Source of the DNA: Streptomyces zhaozhouensis
GTDB lineage: Bacteria > Actinomycetota > Actinomycetes > Streptomycetales > Streptomycetaceae
Reading direction: 5' to 3'
Length of the DNA: 64,000 bases
NCBI RefSeq assembly: GCF_900230195.1
Contig: NZ_OCNE01000002.1
Coordinates: 534,888-598,887 of the forward strand
Made by a program: the position numbers and the translations under genes. The notes under the pieces are model-generated. The model did not search any database, had not been told where the DNA came from, and worked only from the letters and a program-made list of their open reading frames with translations. Below are positions 19,022 to 27,178 of this stretch, in pieces; the first letter of the stretch is position 1; each line of letters begins with the position of its first letter.

Positions 19022-20644
19022 TTACTTGACCGTGATCTCGGTCAGCAACGGCTGGCCGGAGGTGTCGAAGGACACGTTCTCCACGTTGTTGGAGTAACCG
19101 GCGTTGATGTTCTGGAACCAGAGCGGGATGGCCGGCATGGTCTCCCAGAGGACCTGCTCGGCCTCCTGGTAGGCGGCGACGGTCTCCTCCAGGGAGGCGG
19201 CCTGGTTGCCCTCGTCGAACAGCTGGTCAACCTCTTCGTTGTCGAAGCGGCCGTAGTTGGTCGACGCGCGCGAGTGGTAGAGCTCGCTCATGAAGTTGAC
19301 GTTCAGCGGGTAGTCGGCGAGCCAGCCACCGCGGTAGAAGCCCTCGACCTCGTTGGCGTCACGCGCCTCCAGGTCGGTGTCGAAGTCCGGCTTCACGTCC
19401 GAACGGCACTCGATGTCGAGGTTCGCGATCAGGTTGTTGCAGACCGCGTCCACCCACTCCTGGTGGCCACCGTCGGCGTTGAACTGCACGACGACCTCGT
19501 TGTTCGGGACGCCGCCACCCTCCTCGACCAGCTCGCGCGCGCGCTCGGGGTCGTAGGTGGTGATGTCGCCGGAGGCGCCCTCCTGGTAGCCCAGCACGCC
19601 GGGAGGCGCGAAGCTGTCGGCCGGGGTGCGCGAGCCGTTCAGCACCGTGGAGGTGATGGTCTCCCGGTCGATGGCCATCGAGAGGCCCTGGAGCACCTTC
19701 GGGTCGACGTCGCCCCAGTCGCCGTACTTGACCGGCACGATGGTCTGGATGCCGTTGTACGGCTGGGTGACGGCGCGGTCGCCGAGGTCGGTCTCGTAGA
19801 CCGGCAGGTCCTTCGGGTCGACCTGGCGGATGACGTCCAGGTTGTCCGAGAGGAGGTCCTGGTAGGCCGCGTCGAGACCGGTGTAGGCGATGATGTCGAC
19901 GCCGCCGTTGACCGGCTTGTTCTCGCCCGCGTAGTCCTCGTAGGTCCGCAGCTTGATGGACTCGTTGTGGTTCCACTCCTCGAACGCGTACGGACCCTGG
20001 CCGATCGGCGCCTGGCTGAAGGCCTCGGGGTCGTCGTAGAAGCTGTCCGGGAGCGGGGTGAACGGCGTGTAGCCGAGCTTGTAGTCGAAGTACGAGACCG
20101 GGTTGGTCAGCTCGATCTCGAAGGTCAGGTCGTCCACGACGCTCAGACCGGACATCTCCTCGGCGGTGGGCTCCTCGCCCTCCTCCGGGTGGACGTCGGC
20201 GTAGCCGGCGATGTCGGCGAACCAGAAGCTGGTCGACTGGTTGTTGTCGATGTGGGCGGCCCAGTTCCACGCGTTCACGTAGTGCTGGGCGGTCACGTCG
20301 GTGCCGTCGTGGAAGGTCCAGCCCTCCTTGAGCTTCACCGTCCAGACGGAAGCGTCCTCGTTCGGCTCGACCGACTCGGCGGCGACCATGTAGATCTCGC
20401 CCTCGTCGTCGAAGTCGAGGAGCTTCGAGAACACGTTGTCCATCACCAGGGCGCCGTACTGCTCCGTGGTGTCCGACGGGATCAGCGGGTTCTGCGGCTC
20501 ACCGCCGTCGACCCGGACTATGCCGGCCGAGTCCCCACCGGAGGCGTCGCCGCCCGAGTCGTCGCCGTCACTGCCGCAGGCGGTCGCGGCGAAGGCCACG
20601 ACAATCGCACTGGCGACCCATTTGGCGCTACGCGCACCACGCAT
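19022..20644 (-). CDS. oligopeptide-binding lipoprotein, SBP family 5 (operon C)
   Basis: This 540-residue receptor opens operon C. Its signal MRGARSAKWVASAIVVAFA ends at lipobox ATAC (Cys23), followed by an Asp/Gly/Ser linker. Family 5 features are GGEPQNPLIPSDTTEQYG, VKLKEGWTFHDGTDVTAQHYVNAWNW, LQGLSMAIDRETIT and the terminal IPLWFQNINAGYSNNV. AAGGAGG lies 9 bp before the ATG. The upstream gap holds inverted repeats described separately. Whether this or operon A is the functional BldK receptor cannot be decided from sequence alone. Confidence 0.89.
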   Translation of the reverse strand: MRGARSAKWVASAIVVAFAATACGSDGDDSGGDASGGDSAGIVRVDGGEPQNPLIPSDTTEQYGALVMDNVFSKLLDFDDEGEIYMVAAESVEPNEDASVWTVKLKEGWTFHDGTDVTAQHYVNAWNWAAHIDNNQSTSFWFADIAGYADVHPEEGEEPTAEEMSGLSVVDDLTFEIELTNPVSYFDYKLGYTPFTPLPDSFYDDPEAFSQAPIGQGPYAFEEWNHNESIKLRTYEDYAGENKPVNGGVDIIAYTGLDAAYQDLLSDNLDVIRQVDPKDLPVYETDLGDRAVTQPYNGIQTIVPVKYGDWGDVDPKVLQGLSMAIDRETITSTVLNGSRTPADSFAPPGVLGYQEGASGDITTYDPERARELVEEGGGVPNNEVVVQFNADGGHQEWVDAVCNNLIANLDIECRSDVKPDFDTDLEARDANEVEGFYRGGWLADYPLNVNFMSELYHSRASTNYGRFDNEEVDQLFDEGNQAASLEETVAAYQEAEQVLWETMPAIPLWFQNINAGYSNNVENVSFDTSGQPLLTEITVK

Positions 20645-20739
20645 GGGCTTTGCCTCCTTGGGAGTCCACTGTCACTGCAAGAGAGAACCCCGGAGCGAGG
20701 ACAAGGTCATCTACCCGCGTCACACGCGTCCGGATCGCA

Positions 20740-20760
20740 ATGCCCACAACTATTGGGCAT
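20740..20760. promoter_or_regulatory. inverted repeat in the operon C leader
   Basis: ATGCCCA and TGGGCAT form a perfect 7-bp inverted repeat with a 7-base loop, about 100 bp upstream of the receptor start. It may be an operator or an RNA hairpin in the 5' leader; I could not place a clear promoter relative to it. Confidence 0.4.
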
Positions 20761-20853
20761 AAAACCCGCGCTAACCACCGCTTCGCTATTTCATTTTGAT
20801 GAAGATGAGGGGGAGCAAAGCCCCCAAAGCGGACATTCAGCCGATGCGGGCTC

Positions 20854-20907
20854 TCCGTTATCCGGACCGATGTGACGCAGGTCGCGCACCACACTCCGGA
20901 TAACGGA
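20854..20907. promoter_or_regulatory. 13-bp inverted repeat with 28-bp spacer
   Basis: TCCGTTATCCGGA (20854-20866) and TCCGGATAACGGA (20895-20907) are perfect reverse complements. They lie in the 346-bp gap 20645-20990 between operon C and typA, upstream of operon C on the minus strand. The spacing suits a regulator binding two half-sites or a large stem-loop. The rest of this gap is AT-richer than its surroundings and shows no gene. Confidence 0.5.
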
Positions 20908-20940
20908 CGAGCCACCGCATAGCCCCCCACAAACGGGCTT

Positions 20941-20970
20941 GACATGACCAACGTAAAAGTTGGTCATGTC
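20941..20970 (-). terminator. hairpin after typA
   Basis: GACATGACCAAC and GTTGGTCATGTC form a perfect 12-bp stem with a 6-base AT-rich loop, 20 bp beyond the typA stop codon. It is less GC-rich than other hairpins here and has no T-run, so an operator role for operon C is a second possibility. Confidence 0.55.
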
Positions 20971-20990
20971 GTCGAACGCCGCAGCTCAGC

Positions 20991-22859
20991 TCAGTTGCGC
21001 TTGGCCCTGGCGGTGGCGCGGGCGCGATCCCGCTGGTCCAGCACGACCTTGCGAATGCGCACCTCGCTCGGCGTGACCTCCACGCACTCGTCCTCGCGGC
21101 AGAACTCCAGCGACTGCTCAAGCGACAGCCTGCGCGGCGGCACCAGGTTCTCCGTGGTGTCGGCCGCGGCCGCGCGCATATTGGTGAGCTTCTTCTCCTT
21201 CGTGATGTTCACGTCCATGTCGTCGGAACGGGAATTCTCACCGACGATCATGCCCTCGTACACTTCGGTACCCGGCTCGATGAAGATCACGCCGCGTTCC
21301 TGGAGATTCAACATCGCGTAAGGGGTCGCCACTCCCGGACGGTCGGCCACCAGCGACCCGCTCTTGCGGGTGCGCAGCTCACCGGCCCACGGCTCGTGCC
21401 GCTCGAAGATGCTGTGCGCGATGCCGGTGCCCCGGGTCTCGGTCAGGAACTCCGTCCGGAACCCGATCAGTCCGCGCGACGGGACCAGGAACTCCATCCG
21501 CACCCAGCCGGAACCGTGGTTGGTCATCGTCTCCATGCGGCCCCTGCGGCTGGCCATCAGCTGGGTGATGGCGCCCAGGTGCTCCTCGGGGGCGTCGACG
21601 GTCATCCGCTCCACCGGCTCGTGCACCCGGCCGTCGATCTCCCTGGTGACCACCTCGGGCTTGCCGATGGTCAGCTCGAAGCCCTCGCGGCGCATCTGCT
21701 CCACCAGGATGGCCAGCGCCAACTCGCCTCGGCCCTGCACCTCCCAGGCGTCGGGGCGCTCGGTCGGCAGGACCCGGAGCGAGACGTTGCCGACCAGCTC
21801 GCGGTCGAGCCGGTCCTTGACCAGCCGGGCGGTGACCTTGTGGCCCTTGCCGCCCTTGCCCACCAGCGGGGAGTTGTTGGTGCCGATGGTCATGGAGATC
21901 GCCGGTTCGTCCACGGTGATCAGCGGCAGCGGCTCGGGGTGCTCCGGGTCGGCCAGGGTCTCGCCGATCATGATGTCCGGGATGCCGGCCACCGCGCAGA
22001 TGTCGCCCGGCCCGGCGACCTCGGCCGGCTTGCGGGTCAGCGCGTCGGTCATCAGCAGCTCGGTGATCCGCACGGTGGCCGCGCTGCCGTCCCGCTTCAG
22101 CCAGGCGACGGACTGGCCCTTGCGCAGCTCGCCCTGCTTCACGCGGCAGAGCGCGATCCGGCCGAGGAAGTTGTCCGCGTCCAGGTTGGTGACGTGCGCC
22201 TGGAGCGGGGCGTCCTCCTCGAAGACCGGCGCCGGAACGGCCTGGAGCAGGGTGGTGAAGAACGGCTCCAGGCTGTCGCTGTCGGACGGCACCGTCCCGT
22301 CGGCCGGCTGGGTCAGCGAGGCGACGCCGTCCCTGGCGCAGGCGTAGACGATGGGGAACTCGATCTGCTCCTCGTCGGCGTCCAGGTCGAGGAAGAGGTC
22401 GTAGGTCTCGTTCAGCACCTCGGAGATCCGGGCGTCGGAACGGTCGGTCTTGTTGACGCAGAGCACCACGGGCAGCCGGGCCTGGAGCGCCTTGCGCAGC
22501 ACGAAGCGGGTCTGCGGCAGCGGCCCCTCGGAGGCGTCCACCAGCAGCACCACGCCGTCCACCATGGACAGGCCGCGTTCCACCTCGCCGCCGAAGTCGG
22601 CGTGGCCCGGGGTGTCGATGATGTTGATCACCACCGGGTCGCCGCCGCCCTTGGGGTGGTAACGGACGGCGGTGTTCTTGGCGAGGATGGTGATGCCCTT
22701 CTCGCGCTCCAGGTCACCGGTGTCCATCACCCGGTCGTCCACCTGCTGGTGGGCGGCGAACGCCCCCGCCTGCCGGAGCATGGCATCCACCAGGGTGGTC
22801 TTGCCGTGGTCGACGTGGGCGACGATGGCGACATTGCGAATGTCGTGACGCGTAGGCAT
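20991..22859 (-). CDS. typA: translational GTPase TypA/BipA
   Basis: TypA/BipA is a ribosome-associated GTPase of the EF-G superfamily, linked to ribosome assembly and stress adaptation. The 622-residue protein starts [28 protein letters not shown], which contains the P-loop (AHVDHGKT). Further G motifs are [14 protein letters not shown] and NKTDR. The EF-G-like C-terminal half includes the conserved [19 protein letters not shown] and [19 protein letters not shown], which mark TypA rather than LepA or EF-G. The ATG at 22859 follows GGGAG; upstream in-frame codons lack family homology. It is separated from operon C by a hairpin. Confidence 0.95.
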   Translation of the reverse strand: MPTRHDIRNVAIVAHVDHGKTTLVDAMLRQAGAFAAHQQVDDRVMDTGDLEREKGITILAKNTAVRYHPKGGGDPVVINIIDTPGHADFGGEVERGLSMVDGVVLLVDASEGPLPQTRFVLRKALQARLPVVLCVNKTDRSDARISEVLNETYDLFLDLDADEEQIEFPIVYACARDGVASLTQPADGTVPSDSDSLEPFFTTLLQAVPAPVFEEDAPLQAHVTNLDADNFLGRIALCRVKQGELRKGQSVAWLKRDGSAATVRITELLMTDALTRKPAEVAGPGDICAVAGIPDIMIGETLADPEHPEPLPLITVDEPAISMTIGTNNSPLVGKGGKGHKVTARLVKDRLDRELVGNVSLRVLPTERPDAWEVQGRGELALAILVEQMRREGFELTIGKPEVVTREIDGRVHEPVERMTVDAPEEHLGAITQLMASRRGRMETMTNHGSGWVRMEFLVPSRGLIGFRTEFLTETRGTGIAHSIFERHEPWAGELRTRKSGSLVADRPGVATPYAMLNLQERGVIFIEPGTEVYEGMIVGENSRSDDMDVNITKEKKLTNMRAAAADTTENLVPPRRLSLEQSLEFCREDECVEVTPSEVRIRKVVLDQRDRARATARAKRN

Positions 22860-23251
22860 GGCTGGGCAGTTCTCCCGGGTTCGTGGCTGGGGCGGCGCGG
22901 CAGACTGCGCCCCACCCGGGTGTGTCCGCTGGGCCCCCAGACCCGCGCGCCGGGCAGACCGTGGCACCGGCCTCGGGTGCCATGGTACGGGGCGCGCGAC
23001 GGGCCACGCGGCTCGCGGGGTGCCGGGGGGCGTGCGCGGGCGGCGCCGCGCCGCCGGTCATGGCCGGTTCCCGCAGGTCGGCGCGGGGCACGACGTGCGG
23101 GAACCGGAGTCGGGGGGCGCGGGGGCGGTCGGGGCTCGGCGCGGGGAGGTGGCGGAGGGGTTCGGCCCGATTTCGGCCGGGGTTGGGGCGGGGTTGGGGC
23201 GGGGTTCGGCTCGGGTCGGGGCGGCGGGGCGGGCTCAGCGACCGCGGGGGC
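22860..23251. other. 392-bp gap with a G-quadruplex-prone tract
   Basis: This gap lies between the orphan receptor gene and typA. It presumably holds the typA promoter, which I could not locate. At 23179-23204 the plus strand has five runs of four G separated by TT or C, built from an 11-bp unit GGGGTTGGGGC repeated about 2.4 times. Such a tract can form a G-quadruplex on the non-transcribed strand of the flanking minus-strand genes. No coding region is apparent. Confidence 0.5.
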
Positions 23252-25702
23252 TCAGCGGCGGAAGCCGATGTCCTGGAAGCGCGGGGTGGCGAGGCCGAAG
23301 GCGCCGACACCCGCCAGGTCCCGGTGGACGGCGACGAGTTGGGGCCGCTGGAAGAGGGGGAGCGAGCCGGCGGCGGCCCAGATCCTGGCGTCCGCGTCGT
23401 CGAGCAGCCGCCGGTACTCCTCCTCGTCGAGCGCGCCGGCCGCCCGGTCCAGCAGCTGGTCGATGTGGTCGGTGCCGACCCTCGCGTAGTTCTGCTCGAC
23501 CAGCAGCTGGCCGCCGGGGAGCGAGACCGGCTTGGTGAACAGCGGTCTGGCGTCGACGGCGGGGTAGGCGGTCGCCGGCCAGGAGTGGAGGGCGAGGTCG
23601 AAGCGGCCGGAGGCGACGTGGCGTTCGAAGTACTCGTCGGCGGGCACCTCGCTGATCTCCGTGCCGATGCCGACGGTGGCCAGCATGGCCGCGATCCGGT
23701 GGCCGACCTGGCGCAGCGGCTCGGCGTCGGCGCCGTCGGGCATCACGAAGCGGAGGCTCAGCGGCTCGCCGTCCCTGGTGCGGACGGGCGCCCTGGCGGC
23801 CTCGCTCAGCGATCCGGCCTCCCGGGCCGCCTCGTCGGCGACCCGCCGGGCCTCGGCGACGGCGTCGCTCTCCCCCGCCTCGCCGGCCTCCTCCGCCTCG
23901 CCGGCCTCGCCGGCCTCGTCGGCGGTGGGGAGCGGGGCGGTCATGGGGAGCGGGCCGGCGCCGGCGGGGGCCGGCGCGCCGTTGGCGCCGTCGGTCCCCT
24001 CCGCTTCCCCTTCTCCCCCCTCTTCCTCTTCCTCTTCCTCTTCCTCTTCCTCTTCCTCTTCCTCCGCGGCCGGCTCCGCGGCCGGCTCGGCCGGGGGCTC
24101 CGCGGCGGGCTCGGCGAGGACGCCGGCCGCCTGGGCCAGCAGGCCCGCGCGCTGGTGCGCGGCGGGAAGGCCGGGGCTCAACGGGGCGAGCGCGGCGGCG
24201 CGTGCGCCGGTCGCCTTGTCGTCGCTGGTCGCGTCGTCGGCCGGCAGCCGCCAGCCGGCCTCCTCCAGCAGCTCGGCCGCCCGCTCGGCGCCGGTCGCGC
24301 CGAGCGCGTCGCTGGTGTCCTCGTACCCGTGCTGGCCGACGACCCGCAGATGGCTGCCGAGCGGCGCGGTCGGCAGCCCGGCCGGCTCGTGGACCTGGCT
24401 GGCCAGTTTCTCGCGGTCGAGAGCGCGGGCGATGGCCCACCGCACCTGTTCGTCCTCCAGCGCCTCGGAGCTTCCGTTGAGGGTGAGCTGGGTGTAGCTC
24501 GGGTGGTAGGCACGGTGCACGGTGAAGTCGCGCAACTGTTCGCGCAGGGCCTCCTCGCGGGTGGCGAAGGCGCGTTCCCTGGTCCGGTCGGCGCCGGCCA
24601 CGGCCGCCGCGTAGCGCCGGGTGGCGTCCGCGCTCTCCCCGGTCCCGCCGAGCCGCGCGAGGGCGAGGTCGTGGAGGGCGTCCAGGGCGGGTGACGGGCC
24701 GGCGGGCGCGTTGAGCTCGCCCTCCCCGAGCCCCTCCCCCTTGCCGTCGTCCGCCCCCTCGCCGTCGTCCGCGCCCTCGACGGCGTCGGCCGCCTCGATG
24801 CGGGCCGCCTCCGCCGGGGCGACCTCCGCGATGTCGACCGAGCCCTCGCGCAGCGCGGCGGCACGTTCGTCCCGGTCGACGGCCCGCAGCACCAGCTCGT
24901 CGAGGAGGGCGCTCTCTCCCCACCACTCGGGGTTGCGCGCGAGGGTGACCGAACGTTCCTCCTGGTCCACCGACTGAACCGCGAAGGGGCCGGCGAAGAG
25001 CGGGAGTTCGGTCCGCGAGCCCTCGTTGAAGACCGCGGGGTCGCCGGTGACCTCGGCCGGGTAGAGCGGGCTGAAGAGCGCCCGCCACTCCGCGGTCGGG
25101 CGGGTGAAGACCACCTCGACCTGGTGTTTCCCCGGCCCCGCCGTGACCTTCTCGATCCGGTCGTACCCCTGGGCGCTGGCCGACCAGTACTCCGTCTCCT
25201 CGCCGCGCAGCGCCTTCCACTGGGCGGCGAAGTCCTCCGCGTCCAACGGTCGGCCGTCGCTCCAGACCGCATCCGGGTTCAGTGTGTAGACCACCCGCTG
25301 GCGCGGCTCTGTCGCGGTCACCTCGGCGGAGCGCAGGAAGTCCTCGTTGAGCCGGGGGCGTCCCTCCTCGTCCACGGTGTGGAGCATCGGCAGGGTCGCG
25401 GCGGCGATCCGCGCGGTGACCTCGTCGGCCTCGAACTGGTAGGCGTTCAGCGTGGCGGGCAGCGCGTCGACGGCCCAGGTGGCGGTGCCGCCCTCGCGCA
25501 GCCCGGCGCGGTCGGCGCCGGCGACGGAACGGGCGGCGTCGTCGACGAGGGACCGTTCCTCCCCGCCCCCGCAGCCGGCGAGCAGCCCGGCCGCCAGCAG
25601 CGGCCCGACGGTGAGCGCGGCGACCCATCGGGCGCCGGCCCGCCGTCGGGCCGGCCGGCCGGTCGTGGCCGGGTGCTCGCTGTTCGCTGGGACGCCTGCC
25701 AT
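23252..25702 (-). CDS. orphan peptide-binding lipoprotein, SBP family 5, with poly-Glu insert
   Basis: The 816-residue protein has a signal ending in LLAGC (Cys44) and family 5 binding-protein segments: YQFEADEVTARIAAATLPMLHT, VVYTLNPDAVWSDGRPLDAEDF, and RWAIARALDREKLA in the middle. It is much longer than usual (500-600 residues). A low-complexity insert at about residues 530-640 is rich in Ala, Pro and Glu and contains a run of Glu codons. The ATG at 25702 follows GGAGG. No permease or ATPase gene is adjacent, so it probably serves a transporter encoded elsewhere or has a sensing role. The C-terminal lobe DEYFERHVASGRFDLALHSW is intact. Confidence 0.8.
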   Translation of the reverse strand: MAGVPANSEHPATTGRPARRRAGARWVAALTVGPLLAAGLLAGCGGGEERSLVDDAARSVAGADRAGLREGGTATWAVDALPATLNAYQFEADEVTARIAAATLPMLHTVDEEGRPRLNEDFLRSAEVTATEPRQRVVYTLNPDAVWSDGRPLDAEDFAAQWKALRGEETEYWSASAQGYDRIEKVTAGPGKHQVEVVFTRPTAEWRALFSPLYPAEVTGDPAVFNEGSRTELPLFAGPFAVQSVDQEERSVTLARNPEWWGESALLDELVLRAVDRDERAAALREGSVDIAEVAPAEAARIEAADAVEGADDGEGADDGKGEGLGEGELNAPAGPSPALDALHDLALARLGGTGESADATRRYAAAVAGADRTRERAFATREEALREQLRDFTVHRAYHPSYTQLTLNGSSEALEDEQVRWAIARALDREKLASQVHEPAGLPTAPLGSHLRVVGQHGYEDTSDALGATGAERAAELLEEAGWRLPADDATSDDKATGARAAALAPLSPGLPAAHQRAGLLAQAAGVLAEPAAEPPAEPAAEPAAEEEEEEEEEEEEEEEGGEGEAEGTDGANGAPAPAGAGPLPMTAPLPTADEAGEAGEAEEAGEAGESDAVAEARRVADEAAREAGSLSEAARAPVRTRDGEPLSLRFVMPDGADAEPLRQVGHRIAAMLATVGIGTEISEVPADEYFERHVASGRFDLALHSWPATAYPAVDARPLFTKPVSLPGGQLLVEQNYARVGTDHIDQLLDRAAGALDEEEYRRLLDDADARIWAAAGSLPLFQRPQLVAVHRDLAGVGAFGLATPRFQDIGFRR
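24021..24064. repeat. hexanucleotide microsatellite coding for poly-Glu
   Basis: TCTTCC is repeated about seven times in a row inside the orphan receptor gene. On the coding strand it reads GAG/GAA glutamate codons. Because the unit is 6 bp, gain or loss of copies keeps the frame and would only change the length of an acidic tract. Confidence 0.9.
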
Positions 25703-25928
25703 GGCTCGTACCTCCGCCGGACCTAGTCCGTTAAACCGTTCATCACACGTATCCACCACTGAACGGGACCGGCGTCCCCCGACCGGACCGACACGGCGCC
25801 CCGCCCCGGCAGATCACCCGCCCGGCCCAGGCGTCGCACCCGACGAGGTGGCCGAGACGACCCCTTCCCAAGGGGCTGTGGCGCGCGTCACACTCGTGAG
25901 GGCGATGCACCACCAACGGAGGTGGCAC

Positions 25929-26231
25929 GTGAGCCAGTCGCACGACGAACTGCGAGCCGCGCAACGCTGTGTCGACCAACTGACCGTTCACATCAGCCGT
26001 CTGGAGCGGGAGTTCGGGCCCGGTCTGGAGACCCGGCGGCTGCGCGCCGACGCCCGGCACCTGCGGGAGGGCCTCGCGCTGCTGGCCGCCTCCCCCGGCC
26101 GCCGGCCCGACGCGTCCGCCGCGGCCGACGCCGAACCGATCGCGGTTCCCGAGGCGCCCTACGACCGCAGCCTGTGGCGGGACGCCGACGACGAGGGTCT
26201 GGGCGCGCGGCACGGTCCCGCCCGCCCCTGA
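25929..26231 (+). CDS. small helical protein of unknown function
   Basis: This 100-residue reading starts with GTG at 25929, 5 bp after a clear GGAGG. The first half (SHDELRAAQRCVDQLTVHISRLEREFG) has heptad-like spacing suggesting a coiled coil, with a single Cys. The rest is helical up to about residue 60, then Ala/Pro-rich. It lies just upstream of the succinate dehydrogenase genes but is separated from them by a strong terminator, so it is probably an independent unit. It diverges from the orphan receptor gene, and the 226 bp between them must hold both promoters. I do not recognise the family. Confidence 0.7.
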   Translation: MSQSHDELRAAQRCVDQLTVHISRLEREFGPGLETRRLRADARHLREGLALLAASPGRRPDASAAADAEPIAVPEAPYDRSLWRDADDEGLGARHGPARP

Positions 26232-26261
26232 GATCCGGCGCGCGCCTCAGGGCGCGCGCCG
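26232..26261 (+). terminator. strong hairpin terminator
   Basis: TCCGGCGCGCGCC and GGCGCGCGCCGGA form a perfect 13-bp stem with the loop TCAG, starting at the base after the stop codon of the 100-residue gene. It separates that gene from the succinate dehydrogenase operon. Confidence 0.8.
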
Positions 26262-26309
26262 GACGACGCTCCACGCCCGTACGACCCCGACGAGCATCGG
26301 GAGCAATCC

Positions 26310-27113
26310 GTGGCAACCGAAACCGCACCGAACGCCCCGGCGAGCCGGGCGGCCATCGGGGCGCGCCATCTGCGCACCGACCGCTGGTGGTTGGCGCCGG
26401 CGGCGACCGCCCTGGCGCTGCTGACGTTCATCGGCTACGCCAGTTGGCGCGCGTTCTCCGACGCCGACTACTACGCGGCGCCCTATGTCTCCCCCTTCTA
26501 CTCGCCCTGCCTGGCCGAGGCGTGCGAGCCGATGCGGGGCGGGCCCAACTGGGCGCTGGTCGGGGAGTGGTGGCCCCTCTCCCCCGCGCTGGTCATCCTG
26601 GTCTTCCCCCTGGGCTTCCGGATGACCTGCTACTACTACCGGAAGGCCTACTACCGCTCGTTCTGGGCCTCGCCCCCGGCCTGCGGAGTCGCCGAGCCGC
26701 ACCGCTCCTACTCGGGCGAGCGGCGCTTCCCGCTGATCCTCAACAACGCGCACCGCTACTTCTTCTACGCCTCGGCCGTCATCGCCTGCGTGCTCACCTA
26801 CGACACGGTGCTCGGCTTCCGCGACGAGGAGTACGCCTGGGGCCACATGGGCGTCGGCACGCTGCTCTTCCTGGTCAACATCGTGCTGGTCTGGGCGTAC
26901 ACCCTCTCCTGCCACTCGTGCCGGCACGCGATGGGCGGCCGGCTGCGGAACTTCTCCCGCCACCCGGTGCGCTACCGGCTGTGGACCTGGGTGAGCCGGC
27001 TGACGGGCCGCCACATGGCGCTGGCCTGGGCCTCGTTGATCAGCCTCGGCCTGTGCGACCTGTACGTCTACCTGCTGGCCACGGACGTCATCTCCGACCC
27101 GCGGCTCTTCTGA
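26310..27113 (+). CDS. succinate dehydrogenase membrane anchor, Sdh1 type
   Basis: This 267-residue integral membrane protein precedes sdhA and sdhB. The length and position match the single anchor of the mycobacterial Sdh1 complex, which passes electrons from succinate to quinone. Hydrophobic segments are at about residues 29-46, 88-106, 150-170, 180-200 and 225-250. The motif CHSCRH at residues 201-206, together with other cysteines, recalls the membrane-embedded Rieske-type cluster reported for mycobacterial Sdh1; that assignment is inference. The GTG at 26310 has GGGAG 6 bp before it. About 65 bp separate it from sdhA. Confidence 0.75.
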   Translation: MATETAPNAPASRAAIGARHLRTDRWWLAPAATALALLTFIGYASWRAFSDADYYAAPYVSPFYSPCLAEACEPMRGGPNWALVGEWWPLSPALVILVFPLGFRMTCYYYRKAYYRSFWASPPACGVAEPHRSYSGERRFPLILNNAHRYFFYASAVIACVLTYDTVLGFRDEEYAWGHMGVGTLLFLVNIVLVWAYTLSCHSCRHAMGGRLRNFSRHPVRYRLWTWVSRLTGRHMALAWASLISLGLCDLYVYLLATDVISDPRLF

Positions 27114-27178
27114 ACCACCGGAACGCCGCCCCGTCGGCGGCCCGGACCCGTCCGCCCACGAGCGAGGAGTGACCCGAG

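Noticed and set aside
22860..22967. Upstream extension of typA
   Set aside because: The extra 36 residues are Pro/Arg/Ala-rich and lack homology; the ATG at 22859 directly precedes the conserved GTPase start.
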